Source of the DNA: DAOPYU01 sp942493245
GTDB lineage: Bacteria; Sumerlaeota; Sumerlaeia; UBA8349
NCBI GenBank assembly: GCA_942493245.1
Contig: OW818685.1
Coordinates: 248,001-312,000 of the forward strand
Direction of reading: 5' to 3'
DNA: 64,000 bases
Position numbers and translations under genes: made by a program. The notes beneath the pieces were generated by a model. That model did not search any database and was not told the origin of the DNA. It worked only from the letters and a program-made list of their open reading frames with translations. Of the stretch, positions 33,846 to 42,800 are shown one piece after another. Position 1 is the stretch's first letter. Every line of letters starts with the position of its first letter.

Positions 33846-33983
33846 ATGAAAAGAACATTTCAACCGAGTAGAAGAAAACGCGCCAATGTGCATGGATTCC
33901 GTTCCCGCATGTCCACCGTGGGTGGCCGCCGGGTTCTGAGCGCCCGCCGCGCCAAGGGGCGCAAGCGCCTGATCGTTGTCTGA
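33846..33983 (+). CDS. rpmH: Large ribosomal subunit protein bL34
   Basis: A 45-residue, highly basic protein starting 'MKRTFQPSRRKRANVHGF' and containing 'GGRRVLSARRAKGRKRL', the standard bL34 pattern. The ATG follows GGAGG-like 'cggaggtaagg'. It is the first gene of the conserved rpmH-rnpA-yidD-yidC cluster. It is too short for default gene callers with long cut-offs. Confidence 0.97.
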   Translation: MKRTFQPSRRKRANVHGFRSRMSTVGGRRVLSARRAKGRKRLIVV

Positions 33984-34059
33984 GACGGAACCCTTTACAG
34001 AGCGGAATAGGACTCCGGAGACGGGCGCGCATGCCCCGCTTCCAGAGGAGCGTTCCGGG

Positions 34060-34431
34060 ATGCATCGTGCGTTTCCGAAGTCAGCCCGATTGCTCAAGCG
34101 CCGTGAATTCCGCCAAGTTTACGAAACTGGAACCCCGTATCGAAATGCGGGGTTTCATGTGTTCGTATTGGCGCGCGCCGATTCCGAGGCGCCCACCCGT
34201 CTGGGTCTGACCGCCACGCGCGGGTTGGGCAATTCCGTCCAGCGCAACCGGGCCCGGCGGTGGGGACGCGAGTGTTTCCGCCTTCTGGGGCCGTCTCTGA
34301 AGAGCGGTTTCGATCTGGTTGTGAATTTTCACCGGCGCCTGGCCGCCGCGCCCCACTCTGAGTTCTGCCGGTTGTTTCAGGATGCGCTCGGAAAGGCCCA
34401 CCTTCTTGAACCCCCGGAAACCGGTCGTTGA
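34060..34431 (+). CDS. rnpA: Ribonuclease P protein component
   Basis: A 123-residue basic protein that helps the RNase P RNA bind precursor tRNA. 'FPKSARLLKRREFRQVYETG' and the RNR signature 'NSVQRNRARRWGRE' are diagnostic. The ATG at 34060 follows AGAGGAG (34044-34050) and aligns with family starts; the frame is open further upstream but without homology. The gene overlaps yidD by 50 bases. The RNase P RNA gene is not in the window. Confidence 0.95.
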   Translation: MHRAFPKSARLLKRREFRQVYETGTPYRNAGFHVFVLARADSEAPTRLGLTATRGLGNSVQRNRARRWGRECFRLLGPSLKSGFDLVVNFHRRLAAAPHSEFCRLFQDALGKAHLLEPPETGR

Positions 34432-34741
34432 CCGCTGGCTCTGCGCGCCGGTCCTGTTCCTGCTCTTTCTGTACAAGCGCCTGATTTCGCCGCTGTTGGG
34501 CAATGCGTGCCGTTTCTACCCGACCTGTTCGGAATACGCGCGTCAGGCCTATCTCAGTCGGCCGTTTTTAACGGCGAGTTGGTTGACAATCCGGCGGCTG
34601 GTCAGGTGCCAGCCGTTTCACCCCGGCGGGTACGATCCACTGGACCCGGATGTCGAGCAAAACGCCCCCGCGGTAACGGGAAGTGGTCCCAAAGCCTGTT
34701 GCCAGCCACCCACTCCGAACAAACAGGAGACCCCCAAATAA
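34382..34741 (+). CDS. yidD: Membrane protein insertion efficiency factor YidD
   Basis: A 119-residue protein with an N-terminal amphipathic or membrane helix ('VLFLLFLYKRLISPLLG') and the YidD core 'CRFYPTCSEYARQA' and 'RCQPFHPGGYDPLD'. YidD helps YidC insert inner-membrane proteins. The ATG lies inside the 3' end of rnpA, as is common. A C-terminal extension of about 25 residues with two Cys ('KACCQPP') is less usual. The stop overlaps the yidC start by one base. Confidence 0.95.
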   Translation: MRSERPTFLNPRKPVVDRWLCAPVLFLLFLYKRLISPLLGNACRFYPTCSEYARQAYLSRPFLTASWLTIRRLVRCQPFHPGGYDPLDPDVEQNAPAVTGSGPKACCQPPTPNKQETPK

Positions 34742-36903
34742 TGGATGACAATTCCAAGCGCCTCCTCTTCTTTATCCTGATTTCCATGCCGTTGCTCTTC
34801 TTCTATCAGAGTTCCCTGGCGAAGAAGCAGAAGGCGGAAAAAGCCAGAACGGAGGCGGTCCGGCAGGCGGAAGCCCTGCAGAACCCGGCGGCGCCCGGTA
34901 TCACGCCCGACGGCGTTCAGGCGACTTCAGGTGCGACATCCCAGACCCAGTCCCTCACGGATACGGGCAAGGATCTCTCCACCTCGACTCTGACCCAGGA
35001 GACCGGTTCCGAGATCGTGGTGGATACGAAGACCTACCACATCGTGTTCGATACGGCGGGCGCCCATCCCACCCAATGGCAGATCGTGGACCCGGAGTTC
35101 GCCAAAGTGGTTCAGGCGGACATTGACGCGGCGGTCAAGGCGAAAAAAGCGGACATCCCGAAGATCCGCGACTTTCGTCCGATTGACATCATCCCCCAGT
35201 ATAAGAACATCGAGCCGGGGCAGGACTACCCCTTCATGGTGGTGTTGAACCAGAACGGGCGGTATGTGGATTCCCTCAACCGTCGTGTGTACACGGTGGA
35301 CGGCCCGAAAACCGTGGCGGGCGACGCGGGCACAAGCGAGTCGGTCGTCGTGACCTTCACCTCCCCGCCCGTTGACGGTATCCGGCTCATCAAGACTTTC
35401 CGGTTCCCAGTGGATGGTTACCTGGCCAGTGTCGAGATGAAGGTCGAGAATGTGGCGGCTCAGACGGTGGCGTTTACCGAAAACCTGCAACCCGGTCTGG
35501 GGCTTATGTGGGGGCCGGGTCTGGGTTCCGACCACCTCACCGACACGGGGGACAACAACCTCTTCAAAGTGGCCGTGTATGACGGCGAACAGATTCACAG
35601 TGAATCGTTGAGCGACTGGCAGAAGGCCCGCAAGCAGCGGGTCGAAGAGGAATGGGTGGCCGATGGCAAACAAGGCTGGAAGTGGGCCGGGTTGGATTCC
35701 CGTTTCTACATGACGGCCATCCTGCCGCAGGAACCCTCCTCGCGGGTTCGGGGTCTTGTCAAGGGCGCGCATGTGCCCCAGGACGAGAAAGTCCTGAAGA
35801 CCACGGCTGCGCCCCTCAGCGCCGAAATCTACAGCGCGCCGTTCCGTCTGGCCGCGGGCGAAAGCCAGGCGTTCCACTACACAGTGTTCGTCGGGCCGAA
35901 AAAGCGGGCGCTCCTGGTGGACGTTGACAAGCGCCACCCGGGATACGACCTGAGCAAACTCATGTTCCAGTCCGACTGGTGGCTCAGTCAGAACCTGATC
36001 CGCCCCGTCGCCCTGCTCATGCTCTGGCTCATGAACTGGTTCCATGCGCTGACGGGAAATTTTGGCGTTTCGATCATCCTGGTCACCATCGCCATGCGCC
36101 TCATGACCCAGCCCTTCACCCACATGGGCATGAAGAGCCAGGCGCGCGTCATGGCCGAACAACAGCGCATCAAGCCCCTCATTGACGCCATCAACGAGAA
36201 GTACAAGGAAGACCCGCAGAAGCGCAGCGCCGAGACGTGGAAGACCTACAAGGAGCATGGGGTCAACCCCCTCGGGATGATGAAGGGCTGCGTCTGGATG
36301 ATGGTCCAGATCCCCTTCTTCTTCGCGCTCTACCGCCTGTTGCTGGGCGCGATCGACCTGCGCGGCGAAGGGTTCCTCTGGATGACCGACCTGACGGCGC
36401 CCGACGCCCTCTTCACGCTGCCGTTCACGATCCCCTTCCTCGGCAACAAATTCAACCTGCTGCCCATCCTCATGGGCGTGAGCCAAGTCTTTGCCCAGCG
36501 GCTTCAGTCCAACAACATCCAGGACCCCATGCAAAAGCAGATGGCCACGATCATGCCGATCATGTTCACCTTCATGCTCTACAACTTTGCGGCGGGTTTG
36601 AGCCTCTACTGGTTCATCTCGAACATCTGGCAGATTATTTTCCAGATTTTTGTCAACAAGAAGGTCAAGGAAGAGGCGGAACGCAAGGTGCATCTGGCGT
36701 TCGAGCAACGCCAGAAATCCGCGCAAACGGGCAAACCGATCGTTCTGATTCAGAAACGGAAGCCGGCTGCCGCGAGCGGCGGCAAGCCCACCTGGCAGGA
36801 ACGTCTCACCTCCTACATCGAAACGAAAGCCAAGGAAGCCGAGGCCATCCAACGCGCCAAGGCCGAAGGCCAACCCCAGCCGAAGGGGAAAAAGGATAAG
36901 TAG
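34741..36903 (+). CDS. yidC: Membrane protein insertase YidC/Oxa1
   Basis: The 720-residue Gram-negative type protein has TM1 at residues 7-22, a large periplasmic beta-sandwich domain (about 90-395) and five C-terminal helices. The conserved substrate-groove arginine is Arg453 in 'IAMRLMTQPF'. 'GCVWMMVQIPFFFALYRLL', 'LPILMGVSQVFAQRL' and 'FAAGLSLYWFISN' are typical. The ATG is preceded by CAGGAGA inside yidD. A basic lysine-rich tail ends the protein. A clear terminator follows. Confidence 0.97.
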   Translation: MDDNSKRLLFFILISMPLLFFYQSSLAKKQKAEKARTEAVRQAEALQNPAAPGITPDGVQATSGATSQTQSLTDTGKDLSTSTLTQETGSEIVVDTKTYHIVFDTAGAHPTQWQIVDPEFAKVVQADIDAAVKAKKADIPKIRDFRPIDIIPQYKNIEPGQDYPFMVVLNQNGRYVDSLNRRVYTVDGPKTVAGDAGTSESVVVTFTSPPVDGIRLIKTFRFPVDGYLASVEMKVENVAAQTVAFTENLQPGLGLMWGPGLGSDHLTDTGDNNLFKVAVYDGEQIHSESLSDWQKARKQRVEEEWVADGKQGWKWAGLDSRFYMTAILPQEPSSRVRGLVKGAHVPQDEKVLKTTAAPLSAEIYSAPFRLAAGESQAFHYTVFVGPKKRALLVDVDKRHPGYDLSKLMFQSDWWLSQNLIRPVALLMLWLMNWFHALTGNFGVSIILVTIAMRLMTQPFTHMGMKSQARVMAEQQRIKPLIDAINEKYKEDPQKRSAETWKTYKEHGVNPLGMMKGCVWMMVQIPFFFALYRLLLGAIDLRGEGFLWMTDLTAPDALFTLPFTIPFLGNKFNLLPILMGVSQVFAQRLQSNNIQDPMQKQMATIMPIMFTFMLYNFAAGLSLYWFISNIWQIIFQIFVNKKVKEEAERKVHLAFEQRQKSAQTGKPIVLIQKRKPAAASGGKPTWQERLTSYIETKAKEAEAIQRAKAEGQPQPKGKKDK

Positions 36904-36960
36904 CGCACAAAACGGTTCCCTTCAGGCTGAAGGGATGCGAAATGACGGAAGTTCCAAATC

Positions 36961-37003
36961 ACACGCGCCACACGAAATCGTTTCGTGTGGCGCGTGTATT
37001 TTA
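36961..37003 (+). terminator. Terminator after yidC
   Basis: A perfect 17-bp stem (ACACGCGCCACACGAAA at 36961-36977 with its complement at 36981-36997) around a 3-base loop, followed by 'attttac'. It also lies downstream of the convergent gene at 37044 and could serve both directions. Confidence 0.85.
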
Positions 37004-37043
37004 CAGGAGGCGCGAATTCCTCGCGCGCAGTAACGGCTGAGAA

Positions 37044-37784
37044 TCACCCACCCGCGCCAGTCCCCGAGGAAGCGGGGTTGAGGCGGGCTTCGGCGTCGAT
37101 CAGAAACGACCCGCGTGAAACGATCCGGTCGCCCAGTTTGAGCCCTTGAAGCACGGGGTACCAGGCGCCCGTCCGCGGTCCCAGCGTCACGGCTCGCGCG
37201 TCGTAGATTCCCGGCGACGACTCGACGTACACCACCTGGCGCGTCCCCGTGTCAATCACGGCGCTTTCCGGCACGGCCAAGACGCGTTCCACCTGGATCT
37301 TGTCCATCTTCATCCCACAGCCGCAGGTGCGGCAGACACCGGATTGGTCGCTCAATTCGTCGGGGTGCATGGCGCAGGCGTACCCCTCGGCCCAGCGTTC
37401 GGTCGAGGCCACCTGGATGCTTTCGAGTCCGGGAACACCCGGCGCCTGGGTGGCGCCGGGTGTGACCTTTTGCATTTTGTCGAGTCTCATGCCGCACTTG
37501 GGACAGGAGTCCGTCGCCTTGTCGGTGACCACCTCGAGGTGCATGGGGCAGGTATAGTAGTCCGCGCCGGCGGCGAGATGGGCGAGGAAGGCGTCGGCTT
37601 CGGCCTGGGTCGTGGTCGGGAGTTTCGTGGCGGGGATGGTTTTTTGCTCAGACGCCGCAACCTCCTTTTCGCCCGCAGGGGCCGGCGTCTCCTCCGTTTT
37701 TTCCTGACTGGCGATGAACGTTGTGAGAACGGTCAGGGTCAGGATGAAGGCCAGGCTCTTGAAGCCGAGGATGTTCTTTCTCAT
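37044..37784 (-). CDS. HMBD protein fused to the C-terminal domain of a CusB-like adaptor
   Basis: A 246-residue exported protein. The signal region 'MRKNILGFKSLAFILT' is nearly the same as in the upstream paralog, but the lipobox Cys is replaced ('TTFIAS'), so it is probably soluble in the periplasm. Residues about 75-105 form a heavy-metal-binding domain ('YYTCPMHLEVV', 'CPKCGMRLD'). A second, altered one follows ('YACAMHPDELSDQSGVC', 'CGCGMKMDKI'). From about 168 the sequence 'VLAVPESAVIDTGTRQVVYVE' and 'LQGLKLGDRIVSRGSFLIDAE' matches the membrane-proximal end of CusB adaptors, which is the part missing from the adaptor gene at 38616. This looks like a split CusB. Start after AAGGGAG. Confidence 0.82.
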   Translation of the reverse strand: MRKNILGFKSLAFILTLTVLTTFIASQEKTEETPAPAGEKEVAASEQKTIPATKLPTTTQAEADAFLAHLAAGADYYTCPMHLEVVTDKATDSCPKCGMRLDKMQKVTPGATQAPGVPGLESIQVASTERWAEGYACAMHPDELSDQSGVCRTCGCGMKMDKIQVERVLAVPESAVIDTGTRQVVYVESSPGIYDARAVTLGPRTGAWYPVLQGLKLGDRIVSRGSFLIDAEARLNPASSGTGAGG

Positions 37785-37861
37785 GATACGATCTCCCTTA
37801 AAGAGGGGCCTGGGACCCGTCGTTGAGGCCGGGTGGGTTTTGCCGTTGGACCCCTTCCGGG

Positions 37862-38473
37862 TCAGGCGGCCTTCTGCTTCTTATCGAGTTTCATCCCGCA
37901 CTTGGGGCAAGTATCCGTGGCTTTGTCGGTGACCACTTCCGGATGCATGGGACAGGTGTAGTAATCGGCGCCGGGAGCGAGTTTGGCCAGGAAGGCGTCG
38001 GCGTCAGCCTGGGTGGTTGTCGGCAGTTTAACAGCCGAAGCTGCGGGGGCGGGTTTTTCCGGCGCAGGTTTGGCTGCCGCCGCCGCGGGCGTGGCGGCCT
38101 TCTGCTTCTTGTCGAGTTTCATTCCGCACTTGGGGCAAGTGTCCGTGGCCTTGTCGGTCACCACTTCCGGGTGCATGGGACAGGTGAAGTAGTCGGCGCC
38201 TGGGGCAAGTTTGGCCAGGAAGGCGTCCGCGTCGGCCTGAGTTGTGGTGGGCAGTTTGGCCGCCGGGGCGCTGATGGCCGGTTTGTCAGTCGGGGTGGCT
38301 TTCTCCACCGGAGCGGTCTTCTGCTCAGGTGTCGCCGCTTTCTTTTCGACTGCGGGCGTCTTTGCTCCTCCCGTTTTGGGCGCGTTTGTGTCCTGACAGG
38401 CGATGAGCGCTGTGAGGACCGCCAGGGCCAGGATAAGGGCCAGGCTTCTGGAACCGAGGACGTTCTTTCTCAT
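37862..38473 (-). CDS. Lipoprotein with two tandem heavy-metal-binding (HMBD) modules
   Basis: 203 residues. The lipoprotein signal 'VLTALIAC' gives Cys26. After a Lys/Ala/Pro-rich linker come two nearly identical modules of about 60 residues, each with 'LPTTTQADADAFLAKLAPG' and 'CPMHPEVV...CPKCGMKLD' (YHS-like HMBD, Cys/His/Met ligands). Each module ends 'KKQKAA', and the second ends the protein. Such modules bind Cu or other soft metals. It lies between the two cusB parts, so it probably delivers metal to the efflux complex. AAAGGAGA lies before the ATG. Confidence 0.85.
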   Translation of the reverse strand: MRKNVLGSRSLALILALAVLTALIACQDTNAPKTGGAKTPAVEKKAATPEQKTAPVEKATPTDKPAISAPAAKLPTTTQADADAFLAKLAPGADYFTCPMHPEVVTDKATDTCPKCGMKLDKKQKAATPAAAAAKPAPEKPAPAASAVKLPTTTQADADAFLAKLAPGADYYTCPMHPEVVTDKATDTCPKCGMKLDKKQKAA

Positions 38474-38615
38474 GATGCGATCTCCTTTTCTGTTTTATTG
38501 CATGTGGGTTGTCTTTATACTTCCACCCGCCACGGGAAGTGGGCAGGTGTTTTTCCAGGGTTTATGGGTCGTATCGGTCTTATAGGACCTATTGGACCTA
38601 TAAGACTGATACGAC

Positions 38616-39797
38616 TCATTTGGAACTGTCCGGGGCAACCGGTTTTGCTTCACTCGTCGGGATCGAACCCGCCGGGCCGTATTGCCCGATCGGTGAACGG
38701 ACGACCGTTGTCACATACATGCCCGGCTTCAATTTCCCGGCGGTGTTGTCCACCACCACGCGCACCCGCACCGAGCGGTTCTCGGGATTGACCGTCGGCG
38801 AGATGAAGTTGACCGTCCCATAGAAGATCTCGCCGGGGTACGACACGCTCGACACTTCGACGGGCATGCCGACGCGCACCGCCGAGACGTCGGATTCGAT
38901 GACCAGGGCCTGAACCCAGACCTGCGACAGGTCGGCAATGGTGTAGAGAACCGTTTCCTCCATCACCGTTTCTCCGGGCAGGGCGGCCTTGTCCAGCACG
39001 GTTCCGGCGAGTGGGGCGTAGAGAGTGACGGTGTTCTGGATTGGCTCGTCGGGCTGGATGCGGGCGAGTTGCTCGTCGGTGAATCCGGCCAGGGAGAGGC
39101 GCTGGCGGGCGAAGGCGGTGAGTTGGGCGGCGCGCTGGCGTTCGTCCGGCGTGGCCTGGGCCGCGCGTTGTTCGGCCTTGAGAGCCTGGACGTATTCCTG
39201 GACCGCGGCGAGGAACTTGGGACTGTAGATTTCCGCGAGCGGGTCGCCTTTTTTTACAGCCACGCCCACGGTGTTGACGATCTGCTTTTCGATGCGTCCG
39301 GAAAAACGGGCGCTGATGCGGGCGACGCGGGTTTCGTCCGGCTCGATGACCCCATAGGTCCGGACCGTGCGGGTGAGGAGGCGATAGGTCACCGGCTCGA
39401 CCTGGATGCCCGCCTGCATGACCCGGTCGGGCGAGACCTGGACGCGAGCCAGGGTGCCATCGGGCAGTTCCATCGGCGCGCCCTTCTTGCGCTGCACCAG
39501 ATCCATGCCGCAGACGGGACATTTGTCCTTGTGTCCCCGAATCACAAAGGGGTGCATGGGACAGAAGAACTCGAACTCGCTCTCGGCCTGTTTGTCTGCC
39601 TCGCTCATCCCGGCTTCGCTTCCGGCGCGGTTGCGCTGCCAGCGTTCGAAGTAGTTCTGGACATTGTCCCAGTAACCGACCAGGAGCGCCGTGATCACGA
39701 GGATCAGGACGAACCGCAGGCGGATTTCGAGAAACTTCAGAAAGAACAGGAACTTCTTGAAAGTTCCATGATTTTCAGCGGGTTTTTCGGGATTCAT
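38616..39797 (-). CDS. CusB-like RND efflux adaptor, lacking its C-terminal domain
   Basis: A 393-residue membrane-anchored periplasmic adaptor (membrane fusion protein). It has an N-terminal TM helix ('FVLILVITALLVGYW'), an HMBD ('FFCPMHPFVIRGHKDKCPVC'), lipoyl/barrel segments 'VARISARFSGRIEKQIVNT' and 'GVAVKKGDPLAEIYSPKFLAA', a helical hairpin, 'LYAPLAGTVLDKAAL' and 'VQALVIESDVSAVRVGMPVEV'. It stops after 'GKLKPGMYVTTVVRSPIG', where family members continue with the membrane-proximal domain ('VP.SAVIDTG'). That domain is encoded at 37044-37784. The ATG at 39797 follows GAGGAG; the frame upstream overlaps cusA and is not coding. It is 46 bases downstream of cusA. Confidence 0.9.
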   Translation of the reverse strand: MNPEKPAENHGTFKKFLFFLKFLEIRLRFVLILVITALLVGYWDNVQNYFERWQRNRAGSEAGMSEADKQAESEFEFFCPMHPFVIRGHKDKCPVCGMDLVQRKKGAPMELPDGTLARVQVSPDRVMQAGIQVEPVTYRLLTRTVRTYGVIEPDETRVARISARFSGRIEKQIVNTVGVAVKKGDPLAEIYSPKFLAAVQEYVQALKAEQRAAQATPDERQRAAQLTAFARQRLSLAGFTDEQLARIQPDEPIQNTVTLYAPLAGTVLDKAALPGETVMEETVLYTIADLSQVWVQALVIESDVSAVRVGMPVEVSSVSYPGEIFYGTVNFISPTVNPENRSVRVRVVVDNTAGKLKPGMYVTTVVRSPIGQYGPAGSIPTSEAKPVAPDSSK

Positions 39798-39843
39798 TCG
39801 ATTCTTCTCCTCACGGAGGATTGCGGGACACTCGGCCCGCCTT

Positions 39844-42800
39844 TTACGCTTCCACGGCGCCCGCCGCCTCGTCTCCATGCAGTTTACGCCACCGGCGCGC
39901 TTCGACCTGGTAGAACAGGACCGGCAGGAAGATGTCAATCACCTCGTCGGCGATGAGCAGCCCACCCAGCACGGGGGCGGCCATGGGCGCGATGATCTCG
40001 GCGCCCACGCCCGAGGCCCAGAGCATCGGCGCCAGGCCGATAATGGCGGTTCCCTCGGTGAGCAGTTTGGGGCGCAACCGGTGGATCGCGCCGGTCATCA
40101 CCGCCTCTTCGAGTTCGGCGAGACTTTGGAGTCCCTTCAGTCCGCCCCGCTCCTCAATGGCGTCCCTCAAATAAACCAGCATGATGATGCCCGTCTCGGT
40201 GGCCATGCCGAAACAGGCGATGTACCCCACCCAGACCGCGACGCTAAAATTGTAGCCGAAGAGCCACTGGAAGAGGACGCCGCCCGCCAGCGCGCCCGGA
40301 ACGGCCAGCATCATCAACATCGCGTGGGTCAGGTCGTGGTAGGTCACGTACAGGATCAGGAAAATGAGAATCAGCACGGCGGGAAAGACGATGCGGAGCG
40401 TCTTTTTGGCGCGGACCTGGTGCTCAAACTGACCGGTCCATTCGAGATAGGAACCTTCGGGCAGTTTGATCTTGTTGGCAATGAGGCGCTGCGCTTCTTC
40501 CACAAATCCGACGATGTCGCGGTCGCGCACGTTGAGCTGCACATAGGAGCGCAACAGGCCATTCTCGCTCTTGATCATCACCGGCCCTTCCACCACGCGC
40601 ACATTGGCCACATCGGTCAGGTAAATCGCCGGACGCTGGCTGGCGTTCCCCCTGGAAGCGGGAGCCGGCGGGGCCGCGTTCATTCCGGCGCTGGCGCCCA
40701 TCCCCCCCGCGCTTCCTCCGCCCGCTTCGGGCGCGATCAGGATGTGCCGGATGGATTGCTCATCCATCCGGAAGTCGCGCGCGTAGCGCAGCCGCACGGG
40801 ATAACGCTCGCGTCCCTCGACCGTCTGGGTGATTGGCTTTCCTCCCAACGCGATCTCGATGACGTCCTGAACGTCGCCGATGTTGACGCCGTAGCGCGCC
40901 GCGCGCTCGCGGTCCACCTCGATCTCGACATAGCCTTTCCCGACGCCCTGGTCGGCGACTACGTCCACCGCGCCGGGGATGGAGCGCAGCGCCTCGGCGA
41001 CCTGATTCGAGACTTCCTGAATCTGTTCCTGCGATCGGCCATACACCTTGGCCGCCAGTTGGGTGCGCACGCCCGTCGAGAGCATGTCCACGCGGTTGAT
41101 GATCGGCTGCGTCCAGATGTTCGCCCACCCGATCTGGCGGACCGCTTCGTCGAACTCCTGGACCAGTTCCGATTTGTTTTTGTGCCAGAGGAAGGCGTTC
41201 TGGCCGAATTCCGAGGCCAGTTCTTTCGGATCGAGTTTAGATTGGATCGGCTTCAAGTCGGTATCCGAAACCCAGAGCCCCTGCATGTGGCCGAGGGATT
41301 CGATCTCGGCCAGCAGCGCTTCCTCGAAGTGGAGCATGGCCGGGTTGAAGAGTTTCTGATTTTCCTGTTTACACCACCGGCTCGTTTCTTTGAAGCGGAA
41401 TGCGTTCATCGCTTCGGCCACGCCCTGGAAGAAGCCGATCTTCTCGATGCCGAACGATTCTTTCAGCGGTTCGACGAAAGACTTCCATCTTGACGGGACA
41501 GGCGCCAGCGGATCGCTGAGGTCCGGGTTCAAGCGGTTTTCGTCCCGCAGTGATTTCAGGGTGTCCTGTACCACGTGTTCCACATCCAGTTCCAGAGGCG
41601 CGCGCAGGAAGGCCGCGCGGTGACGCTTTGCCAAACCATCCATCAGAGTTTGGCGTTCGTCTGCGGAAAGAGGGGTTTGCCACCCTTGGTGTCCCTCTAT
41701 CTGGGATAGAATCCGTTCGGCCACGAAGCGGATTGATTCGTCCGCCAGGGTCTCTTCAAACTCCATCTGGCGGCGGATCACGTCGAGCCGCATGGCGGTG
41801 TCGAAACGGACGCGCGCGCCATTGGCGGCGCTGTTCAGGAACGACTGCCGTTCGCCGTCGCTGGGGAATGGTTTCATCGTCCCTTCGGCGATCAGGAGGT
41901 CGGCTACCCGCCCGGCTTCGGATAGGGTGTCGTCGAGGCGGATCTTACGTTTGACCCAATGTTCACGGGGTCGCAGGGTGATGACCGACTCGACCATGTC
42001 GAGCGGGGAGGGGTCGGTGGGGGTGTCGGCGCGTCCCCCCTTGCCCACCACCATCTCGACCTCGGGGATGGCGCGGATCATGGCGTCGCGCGCCTTCAGG
42101 TCGTCGGCCACCTCGGTCACCGAGGCGCGCGGGACGGTCACGGGCATGTCGAGAATGCTCCCCTCGTCGAGGGGAGGCATGAACTCGCGCCCGAGGTGGC
42201 GCGCCACCAGAAGACCCAGCGACAGGAGGAGTACGAAGAGCCAGATGACCGTCTTGGGGCGGTTCATCAGAAAGCCCAGGACCGGGCGGTACATGTCCAT
42301 GACACTGCGGATGATCCAGTTGTCCGCCTCGTGCGAAAGACGGCCCCGGATGAGGAGGGGCATGATGGCGGGAACCAGCGTGATCGAGATGATGGCCGTG
42401 CCGATCAGGGCGAAGGTTTTCGTGAAGGCCAGCGGATGGAAGAGTTTCCCCTCCTGCCCTGTGAGGGCGAAGACCGGCAGAAACGAAATCACCATGATGA
42501 CCACCGAGAAGAAAATGGGCCGACCCACCTGGCGACAGGCGGCCGCCACGATGTCGGTTGTGTCGCCGGTGATCTTCTCCCGTCCGAATTTTTGAGTCAG
42601 GCGGTGGGTGGCGTTCTCGAGCATGACGATCGCCTGGTCCACCAGAATCCCGATGGATATGGCAATCCCCGACAGGGACATGATGTTTGAAGAAATGTTG
42701 AAGATCCGCATCAGGATGAACGCGATGAGGATCGAGAGAGGCAGCGTGATGACGACCACGAACACGCTGCGCACATGGACCAGGATGAGGAGGATGGCGA

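Noticed and set aside
33680..36903. Replication origin near rpmH-rnpA-yidC
   Set aside because: In many bacteria dnaA and oriC lie next to rpmH, but here secA is upstream and no dnaA gene or cluster of DnaA boxes was noticed.
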